A stretch of 43,515 nucleotides of DNA from Gemmatimonadota bacterium (GTDB taxonomy: Bacteria; Gemmatimonadota; Gemmatimonadetes; Longimicrobiales; RSA9), in NCBI GenBank assembly GCA_039715185.1, contig JBDLIA010000022.1, positions 1 to 43,515 on the forward strand, in the 5' to 3' direction. A program made the translations under genes and the position numbers. Positions 16,305-25,561 of this stretch are shown one piece after another. The notes under the pieces were generated by a model that ran no database searches, had not been told where the DNA came from, and was given only the letters and a program-made list of their open reading frames with translations. Positions within the stretch are counted from its first letter, which is position 1; every line of letters begins with the position of its first letter.

Positions 16305-17684
16305 TCAGCCTACGCCGGCCTCTCGCATGTCATCGGCCGCCATGACCCGGAAGTACGAGTCGCACGCCGAGTCTATGAGCTCGGGCGTCAGCTTCGGCTC
16401 CGCCTCGACATACCGGGCGTAATCGAGCACGTGGTCGGTGATGTCGCGCGGATGACACCCGCGCGGCTCGATCCCGATCGACCCGTAGTACTTGCGGTAG
16501 ATGTACTCCACCGCGCGCGGATCATAAGGGATGCTGCGACCCTCGCAGGCTCGCTCGAAGATGATCTCGTACTGGTCCCTGTTCGGGCTAGGCACTTCGA
16601 TCTTGTAGTGAATTCGCCGCATGAACGCCTCGTCCACAAGGTCGCTGGGATCGAGGTTCGTGGCGAATATGATCAGCGCGTCGAACGGCACCGGGAATTT
16701 CACGCCGGTGTGCAGCGTCAGGTAATCCCGCCGCTTCTCGAGCGGCACGATCCAACGATTGAGCAACTCGTGCGGCGGCACCCGCTGGCGCCCGAAGTCG
16801 TCGATGATGAGCACGCCTCCGTTCGCCTTCACCTGGAAGGGCGCCTGATACATCTTCGTGTGCCGGTCGTACTCGAGGTCGAGCTGGGTCATGGTCAGCT
16901 CACCGCCGGTCATCACGATGGGCCGCCGAATGTGCACGAAGCGGCGGTCGTAGGGCCTTTCCTTGCGGACCAGCAGGTCGTCCACGCTGCCGTCGCCCTC
17001 TTCGACCTGCTTCTCGACCCGCTGGTGGTGGACCGGATCGAACAGCACGACGACCTGACCGTCCACGTCGATCGCGAACGGCACCCAGACGCTGGCGCTG
17101 CCCATCAGGCGGGCGATGATCTCGGCCATGTGGGTCTTGCCGTTCCCCGGCGCCCCGTAGAGGAACAGCGACTTGGCGGAGTTCACCGCGGGCCCGAGTG
17201 CCTCGAATAGAGCTTCGTCCAGCACGAGGTCGTCGAACCCCTCGCGGATCCGGCTGCGCGTGATGTGGACCTCGCCCACCGACTGTTTGAGGGTGGCGGC
17301 ACGATAGTGCTCCAGCGGTACCGGAGCGGGGCCGACGTACTGATTCCCCTCCAGCGCCTCGCGGGCCCGCTCTCGACCTTCGCCCGATATGTCGAAGGTG
17401 TAGCCGCCGCGTCCGTGGCCCTGCGTGTTGCGGACCTCGATGAAGCGGCGCTGCTGCAGGTCCAGCAGCACGTTGTCCACTATGTCGAAGGGCAGCGCCA
17501 CGGTTTTCGTGAGGCTGTCCCCGCTGCGCGCGCCCTGCACGTAGAGCACCTTCAAGAGCAGGTCGGCCACCGCCTCCTCCGAGAGGCCCGTCTCCTCCAC
17601 GCTCTCTGGGACCGGCGGTATCCAGCCCTCGCTCGAGTCCCTCGCGATGGGCGGCGCCCCCGCGTTCATTTCAGCCGTTGCCAC
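16305..17684 (-). CDS. Winged-helix AAA+ ATPase
   Basis: 459 residues, cytoplasmic. Residues about 35-110 look like a winged-helix domain ('AVADLLLKVLYVQG', 'NVLLDLQQRRFIEV'). An AAA+ core follows with Walker A GAPGNGKT at 177-184, Walker B VLIIDDF at 291-297, a sensor 1-like 'LIIFATNL' and an arginine-rich 'DEAFMRRIHYKIE'. It resembles MoxR/RuvB-type remodelling ATPases, but I cannot name the subfamily. The start is GTG with AAGGGGG six to seven bases upstream. It is 33 bases after DUF192 on the same strand, directly after the tad genes. A role as an assembly or regulatory ATPase for pilus or polysaccharide is inferred from position. Confidence 0.88.
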   Translation of the reverse strand: MATAEMNAGAPPIARDSSEGWIPPVPESVEETGLSEEAVADLLLKVLYVQGARSGDSLTKTVALPFDIVDNVLLDLQQRRFIEVRNTQGHGRGGYTFDISGEGRERAREALEGNQYVGPAPVPLEHYRAATLKQSVGEVHITRSRIREGFDDLVLDEALFEALGPAVNSAKSLFLYGAPGNGKTHMAEIIARLMGSASVWVPFAIDVDGQVVVLFDPVHHQRVEKQVEEGDGSVDDLLVRKERPYDRRFVHIRRPIVMTGGELTMTQLDLEYDRHTKMYQAPFQVKANGGVLIIDDFGRQRVPPHELLNRWIVPLEKRRDYLTLHTGVKFPVPFDALIIFATNLDPSDLVDEAFMRRIHYKIEVPSPNRDQYEIIFERACEGRSIPYDPRAVEYIYRKYYGSIGIEPRGCHPRDITDHVLDYARYVEAEPKLTPELIDSACDSYFRVMAADDMREAGVG

Positions 17685-17717
17685 GGGCTCCCCCCTTTTG
17701 AGTCTGGTGCACGTTCA

Positions 17718-18173
17718 TCACGGGGAGAGGACGTGCTCTTGTGACGATGCTTGCGCGCGCGAGGCGTCGGACGGCTCGGGCGCGACCTCGGCCAACACCC
17801 GCTCCGCTGCGACCGGTTGCCAGACGAGCTTGTCGCCGACGCGCGTGCCGCTGGCCTCTATGGTCCCTGTGGGAATCTCCAGGGCGTAGTGCGAGCCCTT
17901 GATGAAGCCGGTACGCGTGCCCGGCGCCAACTCCGGTCTCAGGTCCACGACGGTGCCCTCCTGGTCGAGGAACACCACATCCAGGGCGTATTTCATTCCG
18001 TACATGTGGATGCCCTTGCACGGCACGATCAGCAAGCCCTCGCCGGGTGCCGGCTCGGGCCTCCCGAGCATCCCCCGCAACCGCGTCCAGTGCGTGCCCG
18101 CCACCGCCACGCGTCCGCCCAGTACGCTCTGGCGCGTGGCGTTGCGCACGTCGATACGCCGCATGCGCTTCAT
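17718..18173 (-). CDS. DUF192 family protein
   Basis: A 151-residue protein matching DUF192: 'THWTRLRGMLGRPEP', 'GEGLLIVPCKGIHMYGM', 'ALDVVFLDQEGTVVDL', 'GSHYALEIPTGTI'. The conserved Cys-Lys-x-Ile-His-x-x-x-Met pattern is present. No signal peptide is visible here, although many family members have one. The function is unknown; DUF192 genes often sit in or next to tad loci. Its ATG overlaps the TGA of tadC by 4 bases (18170-18173), so it belongs to the tad transcript. The tail after residue 125 is Ala/Ser-rich and specific to this protein. Confidence 0.9.
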   Translation of the reverse strand: MKRMRRIDVRNATRQSVLGGRVAVAGTHWTRLRGMLGRPEPAPGEGLLIVPCKGIHMYGMKYALDVVFLDQEGTVVDLRPELAPGTRTGFIKGSHYALEIPTGTIEASGTRVGDKLVWQPVAAERVLAEVAPEPSDASRAQASSQEHVLSP

Positions 18174-19108
18174 CCGCCGAAGCCGCCGCCGGTCACCAGG
18201 ACGCGGTAGATCTGGATTGCGGCGGGCCCGAGGATTACGGTGAAGATCGCCGGGAATACGCAGAACACGAGCGGCGGAATCAGCTTGATGGTGGTCTTGG
18301 CCGCTGCCTCTTCCGCGCGCTGCCGGCGCTTGGTGCGCATGGTGTCGGCCTGCGTGCGCAGCGCGGTGGACACGGACGTACCGAAGCGGTCGGTCTGGAT
18401 CAGGATTGCGGTGAGCGCGCGCACGTCGTCCACGCCGGTCCTCTCCGCCAGGTTCCGCAGCGCCTGCTGGCGCTCGGCTCCCGCCCTGATCTCCAGGTTC
18501 ACGAGCGCCATCTCTTCGCTCATCTCCAGGCTCACGTGGCGGATCTCCTCGGACACGCGCACGAGCGCCTGGTTCAAGCCGAGTCCCGCCTCCACGCACA
18601 CGACCATCAGGTCCAGCGCGTCGGGCAGCGCCTTCTGGATCTTGAGCTTGCGCTTCTTCTGCTTGCGCCCGACGTAGAAGCTGGGCCCCACCCAGCCGAG
18701 CGCCGCCGCGGACAACCCGCGCACGAGCAGCATGTTGGGCGCGGCCCCCGACGCTGCCCCGATGGCGAGCAGCGAAAGCCCGAGCCCCGCGGTCAGGAAC
18801 AACCTCACGCCCCAGAACACCGCCGGGGCCGTGGGGCTCCGGTACCCCGCCTGGATCAGGCGCTGGCGGATCTCCGCGGCGTCCTTGCGCCCCTGGTCCA
18901 CCTTGGACCCCAGCCGGCGCAGGAACAGCTCGAACTGCGCGCGCCGATCCTGCCGACCCGAATGCTCGGCGCTGACCCCCGCGTACCCCAGGCGGCGCAG
19001 CTCCGAAAGGCGCTGCGTGACGGACCGAGGCCGGCTGGGAGCAGCGTCGGCCGCCCCTATGATCAAGAGGATGACCGTCAGGCCGATGAGAAGAGCTGGG
19101 ATTACCAT
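18170..19108 (-). CDS. tadC: Tad pilus inner-membrane platform protein TadC
   Basis: 312 residues of the GspF/T2SF family. An N-terminal span is followed by a cytosolic segment, two spans (about 100-150), the conserved F domain ('LPDALDLMVVCVEAGLGL', 'LRNLAERTGVDDVRALTAIL') and a C-terminal span ('FCVFPAIFTVILG'). TadC pairs with TadB to form the platform that the ATPase CpaF drives during pilus extension. A GAGGAG ribosome site precedes the ATG by 6 bases. It is 9 bases downstream of tadB. Confidence 0.95.
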   Translation of the reverse strand: MVIPALLIGLTVILLIIGAADAAPSRPRSVTQRLSELRRLGYAGVSAEHSGRQDRRAQFELFLRRLGSKVDQGRKDAAEIRQRLIQAGYRSPTAPAVFWGVRLFLTAGLGLSLLAIGAASGAAPNMLLVRGLSAAALGWVGPSFYVGRKQKKRKLKIQKALPDALDLMVVCVEAGLGLNQALVRVSEEIRHVSLEMSEEMALVNLEIRAGAERQQALRNLAERTGVDDVRALTAILIQTDRFGTSVSTALRTQADTMRTKRRQRAEEAAAKTTIKLIPPLVFCVFPAIFTVILGPAAIQIYRVLVTGGGFGG

Positions 19109-19117
19109 GGATTCTCC

Positions 19118-20092
19118 TCAGATGTCGATGTCCACGACCTGGCGGATCCACAGGAAGCCGATCACCTGTAGAATCAGCGCGGCGCCCAGGAAGAAATGCC
19201 CGAGCGGGTCGGTGAACAGCGTGAGGATGTATTCCCGATTCAGGAAGTAGAACAGGATCCCCATGATGATCGGCAAGCCGGCCAGCAGGTAGCCTGTCAT
19301 GCGACCCTGCGCGGTCCGCGTCCGAATCTCGCGCTGGATCCGGAAACGCTCGCGAATGGTGTGAGAGATGCTGTCCAGGATCTCGGCCAGGTTGCCCCCG
19401 ACCTCGCGTTGGATGAGCACCGCGGTCACGAAGATACGGATGTCCAGGAGCGGGTTGCGATCGGCTAGCGACAGCAGCGCGTCCTGAACCGGCAAGCCGA
19501 AACGCTGCTCCTCGAAGGCGCGCCTGTACTCCTCACCCAGCGGGGCCGGCAGCTCCTCCGCGACCATCTTGATCCCCGCAGAGAACGGGTGGCCGGCGCG
19601 CAGCGCGCGACCCATCAGGTCGATCGCCTCCGGCAGTTGCTCCTCAAGCTTGCGCATGCGGCGCGCCCGCTTGCGCGTCACGTACATGTACGGCAGGCCT
19701 CCGCCGATCGCCGCGGTGACGAGCGCCACGCCGAAGCTGTTCGAGAACACGAAGCCGGACAACCCACCGCCGATGGTGAAGCCGACGGTGGCCATGAGGA
19801 ACGTGCCGATGGACCAACTCAGGTCCGCCTGCTCCATGGCGGTCTGGATCCCGCGCATGCGCGTGAACCGATCGGCGAACGCCTCTAGCGCGGTCTGCTG
19901 GTGCAGCGGCCGAAGCAGGTCGGAGGGCGCGTTGGAGCGCGAGGCGAGCGTCTCGAAGTCCATGCTCTCGAGGCGGCTGGCGAGCGTCTTCTTGTCACGT
20001 ACGTCGCGTAGCCCCTCCCACGACAGTGACATGATCACCACCAGCGCCGCGACCGCGACGAAAACCAGAATGGGCAGCAGGAGCGATCCCAT
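19118..20092 (-). CDS. tadB: Tad pilus inner-membrane platform protein TadB
   Basis: 324 residues, T2SF fold. N-terminal span (about 5-25), then two spans near 100-145, the F domain ('LPEAIDLMGRALRAGHPF', 'LADRNPLLDIRIFVTAVLI', 'VGGNLAEILDSIS') and two C-terminal spans. It is the partner of TadC in the pilus base at the inner membrane. Its ATG lies 3 bases after the stop of the ATPase gene cpaF, so expression is probably coupled. Confidence 0.95.
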   Translation of the reverse strand: MGSLLLPILVFVAVAALVVIMSLSWEGLRDVRDKKTLASRLESMDFETLASRSNAPSDLLRPLHQQTALEAFADRFTRMRGIQTAMEQADLSWSIGTFLMATVGFTIGGGLSGFVFSNSFGVALVTAAIGGGLPYMYVTRKRARRMRKLEEQLPEAIDLMGRALRAGHPFSAGIKMVAEELPAPLGEEYRRAFEEQRFGLPVQDALLSLADRNPLLDIRIFVTAVLIQREVGGNLAEILDSISHTIRERFRIQREIRTRTAQGRMTGYLLAGLPIIMGILFYFLNREYILTLFTDPLGHFFLGAALILQVIGFLWIRQVVDIDI

Positions 20093-20095
20093 GGC

Positions 20096-21580
20096 CTAGC
20101 TCACCGACTCCAGGCGGTCGCCCCACAGCGTCTTCTTCTCCTTCTCCGCCTTGGCGGGAGCCTCCTCCTCGGCCATGTCCGTGCCCACCTCGTCGCCGAA
20201 CAGGAACGACGAGAGCTTGATGCCGTGCATGCGCAGTTGATCCGCGAAGCGCGGGCGGATGCCGGTCGAGCGGAAGCCGCCCAGCACCTTGCCGTCCTCG
20301 TCGATGCCCTGACGGTCGAAGATGAAGATGTCCTGCATGGTGATGACGTTGCCCTCCATGCCCACTATCTCCGACACGGCGACGACCTTCCTGGACCCGT
20401 CGCTCATGCGGCTGGCCTGGATGACGACGTCTATCGCCGAAGAAACCTGCTCGCGCATGGCCCGCTCGGGGATGTTCAGGCTGGCCATGGAGATCATGGT
20501 TTCCAGCCGGGACAGCGCGTCGCGCGGGGCGTTGGCGTGCAGCGTCGTCAGCGAGCCGTCGTGGCCCGTGTTCATGGCCTGCAGCATGTCGATCGCCTCG
20601 CCGCCACGGACCTCGCCGAGGACGATCCGGTCGGGCCGCATGCGCAGCGCGTTGATCACCAGCATGCGCTGATTCACCGCGCCCGACCCCTCGACGTTGG
20701 GCGGCCGCGTCTCCAGCCGGACGACGTGCGGCTGCCGGAGCTGAAGCTCGGCGGAGTCCTCGATCGTGACGATGCGCTCATCCTTGGGGATGTACCCGCT
20801 CAGGATGTTCAGGAGCGTGGTCTTGCCGGCGCCCGTGCCGCCCGAGATGAGGACGTTGAGGCGCGACTTCACGATCGCCTCGAGCAGCTCGAGCATGGGC
20901 TCGCTGAGCGACTCGTAGCGCAGCAGGTCCTCGCCCGACAGCGTGTCCCGCTTGAACTTCCGGATGGACACGTGCGGACCGTCGATCGCCAGCGGCGGGA
21001 TGATCGCGTTGACGCGCGATCCGTCCGCCAGACGGGCGTCCACCATGGGTGAGCTGTCGTCGATGCGCCGCCCCACCGCGCTCACGATCCGGTCGATCAC
21101 CTGCATCAGGTGGCGGTCGTCGCGGAAGTGCGTCCCGGTCGCGAACAGCTTGCCGCGCCGCTCCACGAACACCTGGCGGCCCGTGTTGACCAGGATGTCG
21201 GAGATCTCCGGGTCCTTCATGAGCGGCTCGAGGGGTCCGAGGCCGAAGATCTCGTCCAGGACCTTCTCCACCACCTGCTCGCGCTCGACGCTGGCGAGGG
21301 GGGTCTCCTCCTCGTTCAGCAGCTCGTGCGCGACGCGCTGGATGGTGCGGGCGGCCTCCTCCCGGTCCAGCTCGGACAGGCTGGCCAGGTTGAGCCGCTC
21401 AAGCAGGTTCCGGTGCAGCCGTTCCTGCACCTTGCTGAGCGTACCCTGCGCGGTCGGCGTGACCTCAGCCGCCCGCCCGCCCTTCGCCTTGGCTCGCTTG
21501 GCCAGGTCGCCGGTCCAGAGGCCTCCGCCCTGTTCCGGCGCGGCGCCCTCCTCGGTGGGTGTCGTTGTTTCTTCGCTCAT
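20096..21580 (-). CDS. cpaF: Tad pilus assembly ATPase CpaF/TadA
   Basis: 494 residues, the secretion ATPase (GspE/VirB11 superfamily) that powers Flp pilus assembly. Visible motifs: Walker A GGTGAGKT at 247-254, the Asp box '[10 protein letters not shown]' near 272-281, Walker B 'DRIVLGE' at 317-323 and the His box '[12 protein letters not shown]' at 339-350. The first 50 residues are a variable acidic/Ala-rich extension. The C-terminal 50 residues after '[12 protein letters not shown]' are also variable. A GGGGGAG site precedes the ATG. The order cpaE-cpaF-tadB-tadC is the standard tad order. Confidence 0.97.
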   Translation of the reverse strand: MSEETTTPTEEGAAPEQGGGLWTGDLAKRAKAKGGRAAEVTPTAQGTLSKVQERLHRNLLERLNLASLSELDREEAARTIQRVAHELLNEEETPLASVEREQVVEKVLDEIFGLGPLEPLMKDPEISDILVNTGRQVFVERRGKLFATGTHFRDDRHLMQVIDRIVSAVGRRIDDSSPMVDARLADGSRVNAIIPPLAIDGPHVSIRKFKRDTLSGEDLLRYESLSEPMLELLEAIVKSRLNVLISGGTGAGKTTLLNILSGYIPKDERIVTIEDSAELQLRQPHVVRLETRPPNVEGSGAVNQRMLVINALRMRPDRIVLGEVRGGEAIDMLQAMNTGHDGSLTTLHANAPRDALSRLETMISMASLNIPERAMREQVSSAIDVVIQASRMSDGSRKVVAVSEIVGMEGNVITMQDIFIFDRQGIDEDGKVLGGFRSTGIRPRFADQLRMHGIKLSSFLFGDEVGTDMAEEEAPAKAEKEKKTLWGDRLESVS

Positions 21581-21604
21581 AACTCAGGCTCCCCCGGATC
21601 GCCG

Positions 21605-22843
21605 TTACTTCTTCAACCCGAACAGACGCTTCAGCGGCGCCGCCAGCCCGCCGTCGCCGTTGGTGTCCGGCGCGCCCGGCAGATCTACCAGGCCTCCGAT
21701 GATGGACTCGATGTCGCGCGAATACGGGGAGCGGCCGTTCAACGTGATGGGGCGGCCCTCGTTGGCCGCCTTTATCGCGGACCTGTAATCGTTCGAAAGC
21801 GTCCAGTGCACGTCCATGTCCAGGAGCGTACGGATGTCGTCGATGGTGACCTGTCCGTCCGGGTGGTAGCGGTTCACCACCACGCGGATGCGGTCCGTCG
21901 AGCTGTCATCGATGCGCTGTAGCACGGGCAGCAGCCGCTTCAGGCTGCCCAGCGTGGGCAGATCCGCCGTCGTGACGGCTATGATCTTGTCGGCCGATTC
22001 CATGACGCTGAGCATCATGGGCGACAGCGACTTGGACATGTCCAGGATGATGAAGCGGTAGGTCTGCCGCAGGAAGTCGATGATCTTGCTGGCTTCCTCC
22101 GCGGCGATCACGTCCGAGCGCTCCGGCCGGAGCGGCGCCGCGAGCACGTCCAGTCCCGACGGGTGAGACTCCACGTAGGAGCTCACCAGGTTCGGGTCCA
22201 GGCGATGGAAGTTGCGCGCCAGGTCCAGGAAGCTGAAGCGCGGGCGCAGGCCCAGCAGGAGCGCGACACCGCCGAGCTCCATGTCCAGGTCCACCAACAG
22301 CGTCTTCTCGTTGGTCGCGCGTTGCAGCGCCACCGCGAGGTTGACCGCCGCAGTGGTGGTGCCCGTGCCGCCCTTGACCGGAAGGAAGGCGAACACCTTG
22401 CCGCGCTGCTCCACCTCGTGGCCGTGCAGCTCCTGCTCGACGAAGGAGTGGCGCTTCCACGCCCGGCCCAGAGCCTCCCCCAGGTCGCTCGTGCTGACCG
22501 GAGCGAGCAGGTACTCGTTCACCCCCGCGCGCATGGCCTGCATGAGGACGTCCGGCGCGAGCCCCGGGCCGGAGCCGACCACGTGCAGGGTGGGTGCGGC
22601 GTCCGCCAGGTACGCGGCGATCTTGATGCCGGTGGCCGGGTCGTCCCCCATGCCCACGAAGACGACGTGCAGGTCGCTCTGGGTGAGCTGGGCCGCGTCT
22701 TCGCGGCCCAACTCGGCGAGCGGGGCGTCCAGCTCGTGCGCGATCTCCAGGCGCCGCTTCCCCGGCAGCTCGACCTCGTCAAGCGCTTTTCGCACCGCCG
22801 GATCGACGCCGACGAGCGCAATGCGCAGGCTCTTTTGCGCCAT
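21605..22843 (-). CDS. cpaE: Tad pilus localisation ATPase CpaE/TadZ
   Basis: 412 residues. The N-terminal 130 residues form an atypical receiver-like domain ('DLHVVFVGMGDDPATG'), and the rest is a MinD/ParA-type ATPase with the deviant Walker A motif KGGTGTTT at 157-164, 'TLLVDLDMELGG' and 'FIILDMSKSLSP'. CpaE/TadZ marks the place in the cell where the Tad machine is built. It is 24 bases upstream of cpaF and 77 bases downstream of the tadG-like gene. Confidence 0.95.
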   Translation of the reverse strand: MAQKSLRIALVGVDPAVRKALDEVELPGKRRLEIAHELDAPLAELGREDAAQLTQSDLHVVFVGMGDDPATGIKIAAYLADAAPTLHVVGSGPGLAPDVLMQAMRAGVNEYLLAPVSTSDLGEALGRAWKRHSFVEQELHGHEVEQRGKVFAFLPVKGGTGTTTAAVNLAVALQRATNEKTLLVDLDMELGGVALLLGLRPRFSFLDLARNFHRLDPNLVSSYVESHPSGLDVLAAPLRPERSDVIAAEEASKIIDFLRQTYRFIILDMSKSLSPMMLSVMESADKIIAVTTADLPTLGSLKRLLPVLQRIDDSSTDRIRVVVNRYHPDGQVTIDDIRTLLDMDVHWTLSNDYRSAIKAANEGRPITLNGRSPYSRDIESIIGGLVDLPGAPDTNGDGGLAAPLKRLFGLKK

Positions 22844-22920
22844 GTTCCTGTTCCCTTTCCCTATCCCAATCCACGACCCGGGGAGATCCGGCCTACCTCA
22901 CCTGCTCGATACGACCGAGC

Positions 22921-24183
22921 CTAGAACTCCGAAGGATCGATCAATCGCAGTATCATTATCAACGAATTCGTCGACATTGAGTCCGGCCCTTCGGTCCCTT
23001 CGCCGTAGTACATGAAGCGCGCCTTGACCGGATCGCTCCTCGTCGGCTGCTCCTCGATGTACATCAGCGCCACGTTGCTGACGACGATCATCCAGTTTTG
23101 GCTCCCGTCAAAGCCGTCGGCCGCCCGCAGCAGGCCGTCGGGCCCGAACATGAGCACCTTGACGACGCGCTCGCTATCGCCGACCAGGTTCCCGTTGGCG
23201 TCCACAATGCCGTTTTGGGCCTCGTCCCAGGTCGTGTTCGGATCCTTGGCCTCGAGCACATCGACACCCTTCTCCGTGGGGCCGATCATGTTGCCGTTCT
23301 CGACGCGGACCGTGTCTCCCGGACCGATGGACTCGGGGCTGCAGTTGGCGATGTTGCCCTCGTAGACCTTCCCGCCCTGATTCTTCCCCTCGTCGTTGTA
23401 CAAGCGAATCGGGAAGAAGGAGCCAGTCGAGACCACATCCAGATCGTTGGGGTCGCTAACCTTGGTCTTGATCTGGTACCCCCAGTCCCGGAACGGAACG
23501 CCCGCGGCGCCTGTGGTTCGGGCGCAACTCCCGTAGCCCGTTTCGCCGTGCCCGTCGGGACACGATCCCATGTCGGGAACGCCGCCCGTGGCCGATCCAT
23601 GCTCGGCGTAGCGGTCGCCCTCGCTCGCGTTCCAGATCCAGTCTTCGTCAACCGTCGTGTACGGAATGTTGTCGTCGCCGATGTCGTCGATCGAGTCGTC
23701 CCACAGATCCGGAATGGCGAACGGGATGATGCAGTCCGTGCCGCCCGATTGCGTCGCTTCCGCCACCGCTACCCCCGCCACATCGACCACGCCCACGCCG
23801 AGGATCTTGGCGAACCACGTGGGTATGGTCCGGCGCACGATGACCCTGATGCGCCTGTCGGCCGGCTTGACGTCGACCTGCACCTCGGTGGAGTCGATCA
23901 ACTGGCCGCGGATCGTGTTGCTCTCGGCGAACGAGTGTGCGAGTCCCACTGCGTCTGCAACCACCGTGGCGTCGGAAGGATCGCGGCGCAGGAACTCCCC
24001 CGCGGCGGCGAGCGCCCCCGAATCCGCCGCGCGCTGCGCTTCCGCCCTGGCCGAGAACATCATGCCCATGTCCACGCCCAGGGCGATGAGCCCCAGTAGC
24101 ACTGGCATACCCAGTGCTACCAGGGCCAGCGAGGCCCCACGTCGGTTTCGCGCGTACCGTTTCAAGAGATTGTTCTCTTGCAT
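22921..24183 (-). CDS. TadG-like pilus-associated protein
   Basis: 420 residues. Residues about 10-60 are the TadE/TadG-like N-terminal module: a basic lead 'NRRGASLALVALGMP', one membrane span, then 'RAEAQRAADSGALAAAG'. The remaining part is extracytoplasmic, acidic, and has several cysteines ('SCPDGHGETGYGSCA'), with no von Willebrand factor domain visible. TadG-type proteins are minor components or anchors of the Flp pilus. The ATG at 24183 is preferred because AAGGGG lies 6 bases upstream; a second ATG at 24189 is too close to that site. Located between cpaC and cpaE. Confidence 0.85.
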   Translation of the reverse strand: MQENNLLKRYARNRRGASLALVALGMPVLLGLIALGVDMGMMFSARAEAQRAADSGALAAAGEFLRRDPSDATVVADAVGLAHSFAESNTIRGQLIDSTEVQVDVKPADRRIRVIVRRTIPTWFAKILGVGVVDVAGVAVAEATQSGGTDCIIPFAIPDLWDDSIDDIGDDNIPYTTVDEDWIWNASEGDRYAEHGSATGGVPDMGSCPDGHGETGYGSCARTTGAAGVPFRDWGYQIKTKVSDPNDLDVVSTGSFFPIRLYNDEGKNQGGKVYEGNIANCSPESIGPGDTVRVENGNMIGPTEKGVDVLEAKDPNTTWDEAQNGIVDANGNLVGDSERVVKVLMFGPDGLLRAADGFDGSQNWMIVVSNVALMYIEEQPTRSDPVKARFMYYGEGTEGPDSMSTNSLIMILRLIDPSEF

Positions 24184-24224
24184 TGGCATCCCCTTACAGT
24201 ATCGCGACACCGGCCAGGCCATTC

Positions 24225-25514
24225 CTAGCGTCGCCTCTCGAGGTCCTGGTCCCGCACGCCGCGCATCCAGTCCCATGTCTCCGGCTCGCCCGTGGGCATC
24301 TCCGGCGGCACGTCGCTGGGCTGCACGATGTACGGCGTCACCGTCACCAGCAGTTCCGAACGGGTCTGCTGCGCGTCCGTCGAGCGGAAGAAGGCGCCGA
24401 GAATCGGGATATCCCCGAGGATCGGAATCTTCGTCACGCTGCGAGCCATCTCGCTGTTGATGAGCCCGGAGATGGCCAGCGTCTGGCCCTCTCCCAGCTC
24501 CACCTCGGTGCTGGTCTTGCGCGACAGGATCGTCGGGATCCTGAAGCCGTTCAGAATCAGACCGTTGGCGAAGTCGAGCGACGACACTTCGGGCTCCACC
24601 TGGAGCCTGATGGAGCCGCTGTTCGTGATGAACGGCGTGAACTTCAGCCGGATCCCGAACTCCTTGAACATGATCGTGACGCCGCCACTCGTGTTCCCCT
24701 GCAAGATCGGGAACGGAAACTCACCGCCCGCCAAGAAGGTGGCCTCGTTCCCCTCTATCGTCAGCAGGTTCGGCTCGGCCAGGCTCTTGAAGTCACCGGA
24801 CTCCTTGAGGGCTTGAATGATCCCCTCGAGCGACCGGTTGTCTCCAGACAGCATGAAGCTGAGCAGCCCATCCGAGATGGTCTCGCCGAACCAATCCTCG
24901 TCGTCGCCGTCGAACTCCAACTGGTGCGGGTTCAGCGTCCGAAACACCGACGCCATGTTCCGCCCCGCGGTATTCGCCACCTCGGCGAACCGCACCTTCA
25001 GCAGGATCTGCTCGGCCGAAGGCGACTGAATGTTGTTCACGACCGTGGCGCCGCTCTGCGACGCGATCTCCACTGCGCGGCGCGCCATACCGGGGCGCGT
25101 CACGTTTCCGTTCAGCACGATGTTGATGCCGCTGGGGATGACCGTGATGGTCTCGCCCGGCAGCATCATTTCGATCTGACGCTGGATCAGATCCGCGTCC
25201 GCCGTCACCTCCACGGTGTACAGCGACACCGTGTTGTTGGTGCGCCAGACGAACAGGCTGGTGGTCCCGATCTCAATACCCGTGACCACCAGCTCGCGCA
25301 CCGAAATGGGCGTCGCATCCGCCACGGCGGGGTCCGCCAACTGGATCCTCTCCACCTGCGCCGGCTGCAGCACCAGCGCGGACTTGCCCTTCGCTACGCG
25401 GATGACGTCCTCGGCCGTCTGCAGCACCTGCTGCTGCTGCGCCACCGCCGCGTCCGCCCGCATCATCCCGAAGGCCAGTACCAGACCCCAGACGGGAATG
25501 GCCGATCTCCGCAT
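24225..25514 (-). CDS. cpaC: Tad outer-membrane secretin CpaC/RcpA
   Basis: About 429 residues. A signal peptide ends near 'DAAVAQ'. An N-terminal pilus-associated domain ('VIRVAKGKSALVLQP', 'LFVWRTNN') and a BON-like part ('IVLNGNVTRPGMARRAVEI') precede the secretin core ('LAEPNLLTIEGNEATFLAGG', 'EFGIRLKFTPFI', 'TEVELGEGQTLAISGLI', 'IPILGDIPILGAFFRS', 'LLVTVTPYIV'). It forms the outer-membrane gate for the pilus. The ATG at 25514 has GGAGG 6 bases upstream; further in-frame starts lie at 25517, 25520, 25529 (ATG) and 25547 (GTG), so the N-terminus is uncertain by up to 11 residues. Confidence 0.95.
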   Translation of the reverse strand: MRRSAIPVWGLVLAFGMMRADAAVAQQQQVLQTAEDVIRVAKGKSALVLQPAQVERIQLADPAVADATPISVRELVVTGIEIGTTSLFVWRTNNTVSLYTVEVTADADLIQRQIEMMLPGETITVIPSGINIVLNGNVTRPGMARRAVEIASQSGATVVNNIQSPSAEQILLKVRFAEVANTAGRNMASVFRTLNPHQLEFDGDDEDWFGETISDGLLSFMLSGDNRSLEGIIQALKESGDFKSLAEPNLLTIEGNEATFLAGGEFPFPILQGNTSGGVTIMFKEFGIRLKFTPFITNSGSIRLQVEPEVSSLDFANGLILNGFRIPTILSRKTSTEVELGEGQTLAISGLINSEMARSVTKIPILGDIPILGAFFRSTDAQQTRSELLVTVTPYIVQPSDVPPEMPTGEPETWDWMRGVRDQDLERRR

Positions 25515-25561
25515 CATCATCCTCCGCATCACAGTGAGCCCCCCCACACCTGAAACGTCGA

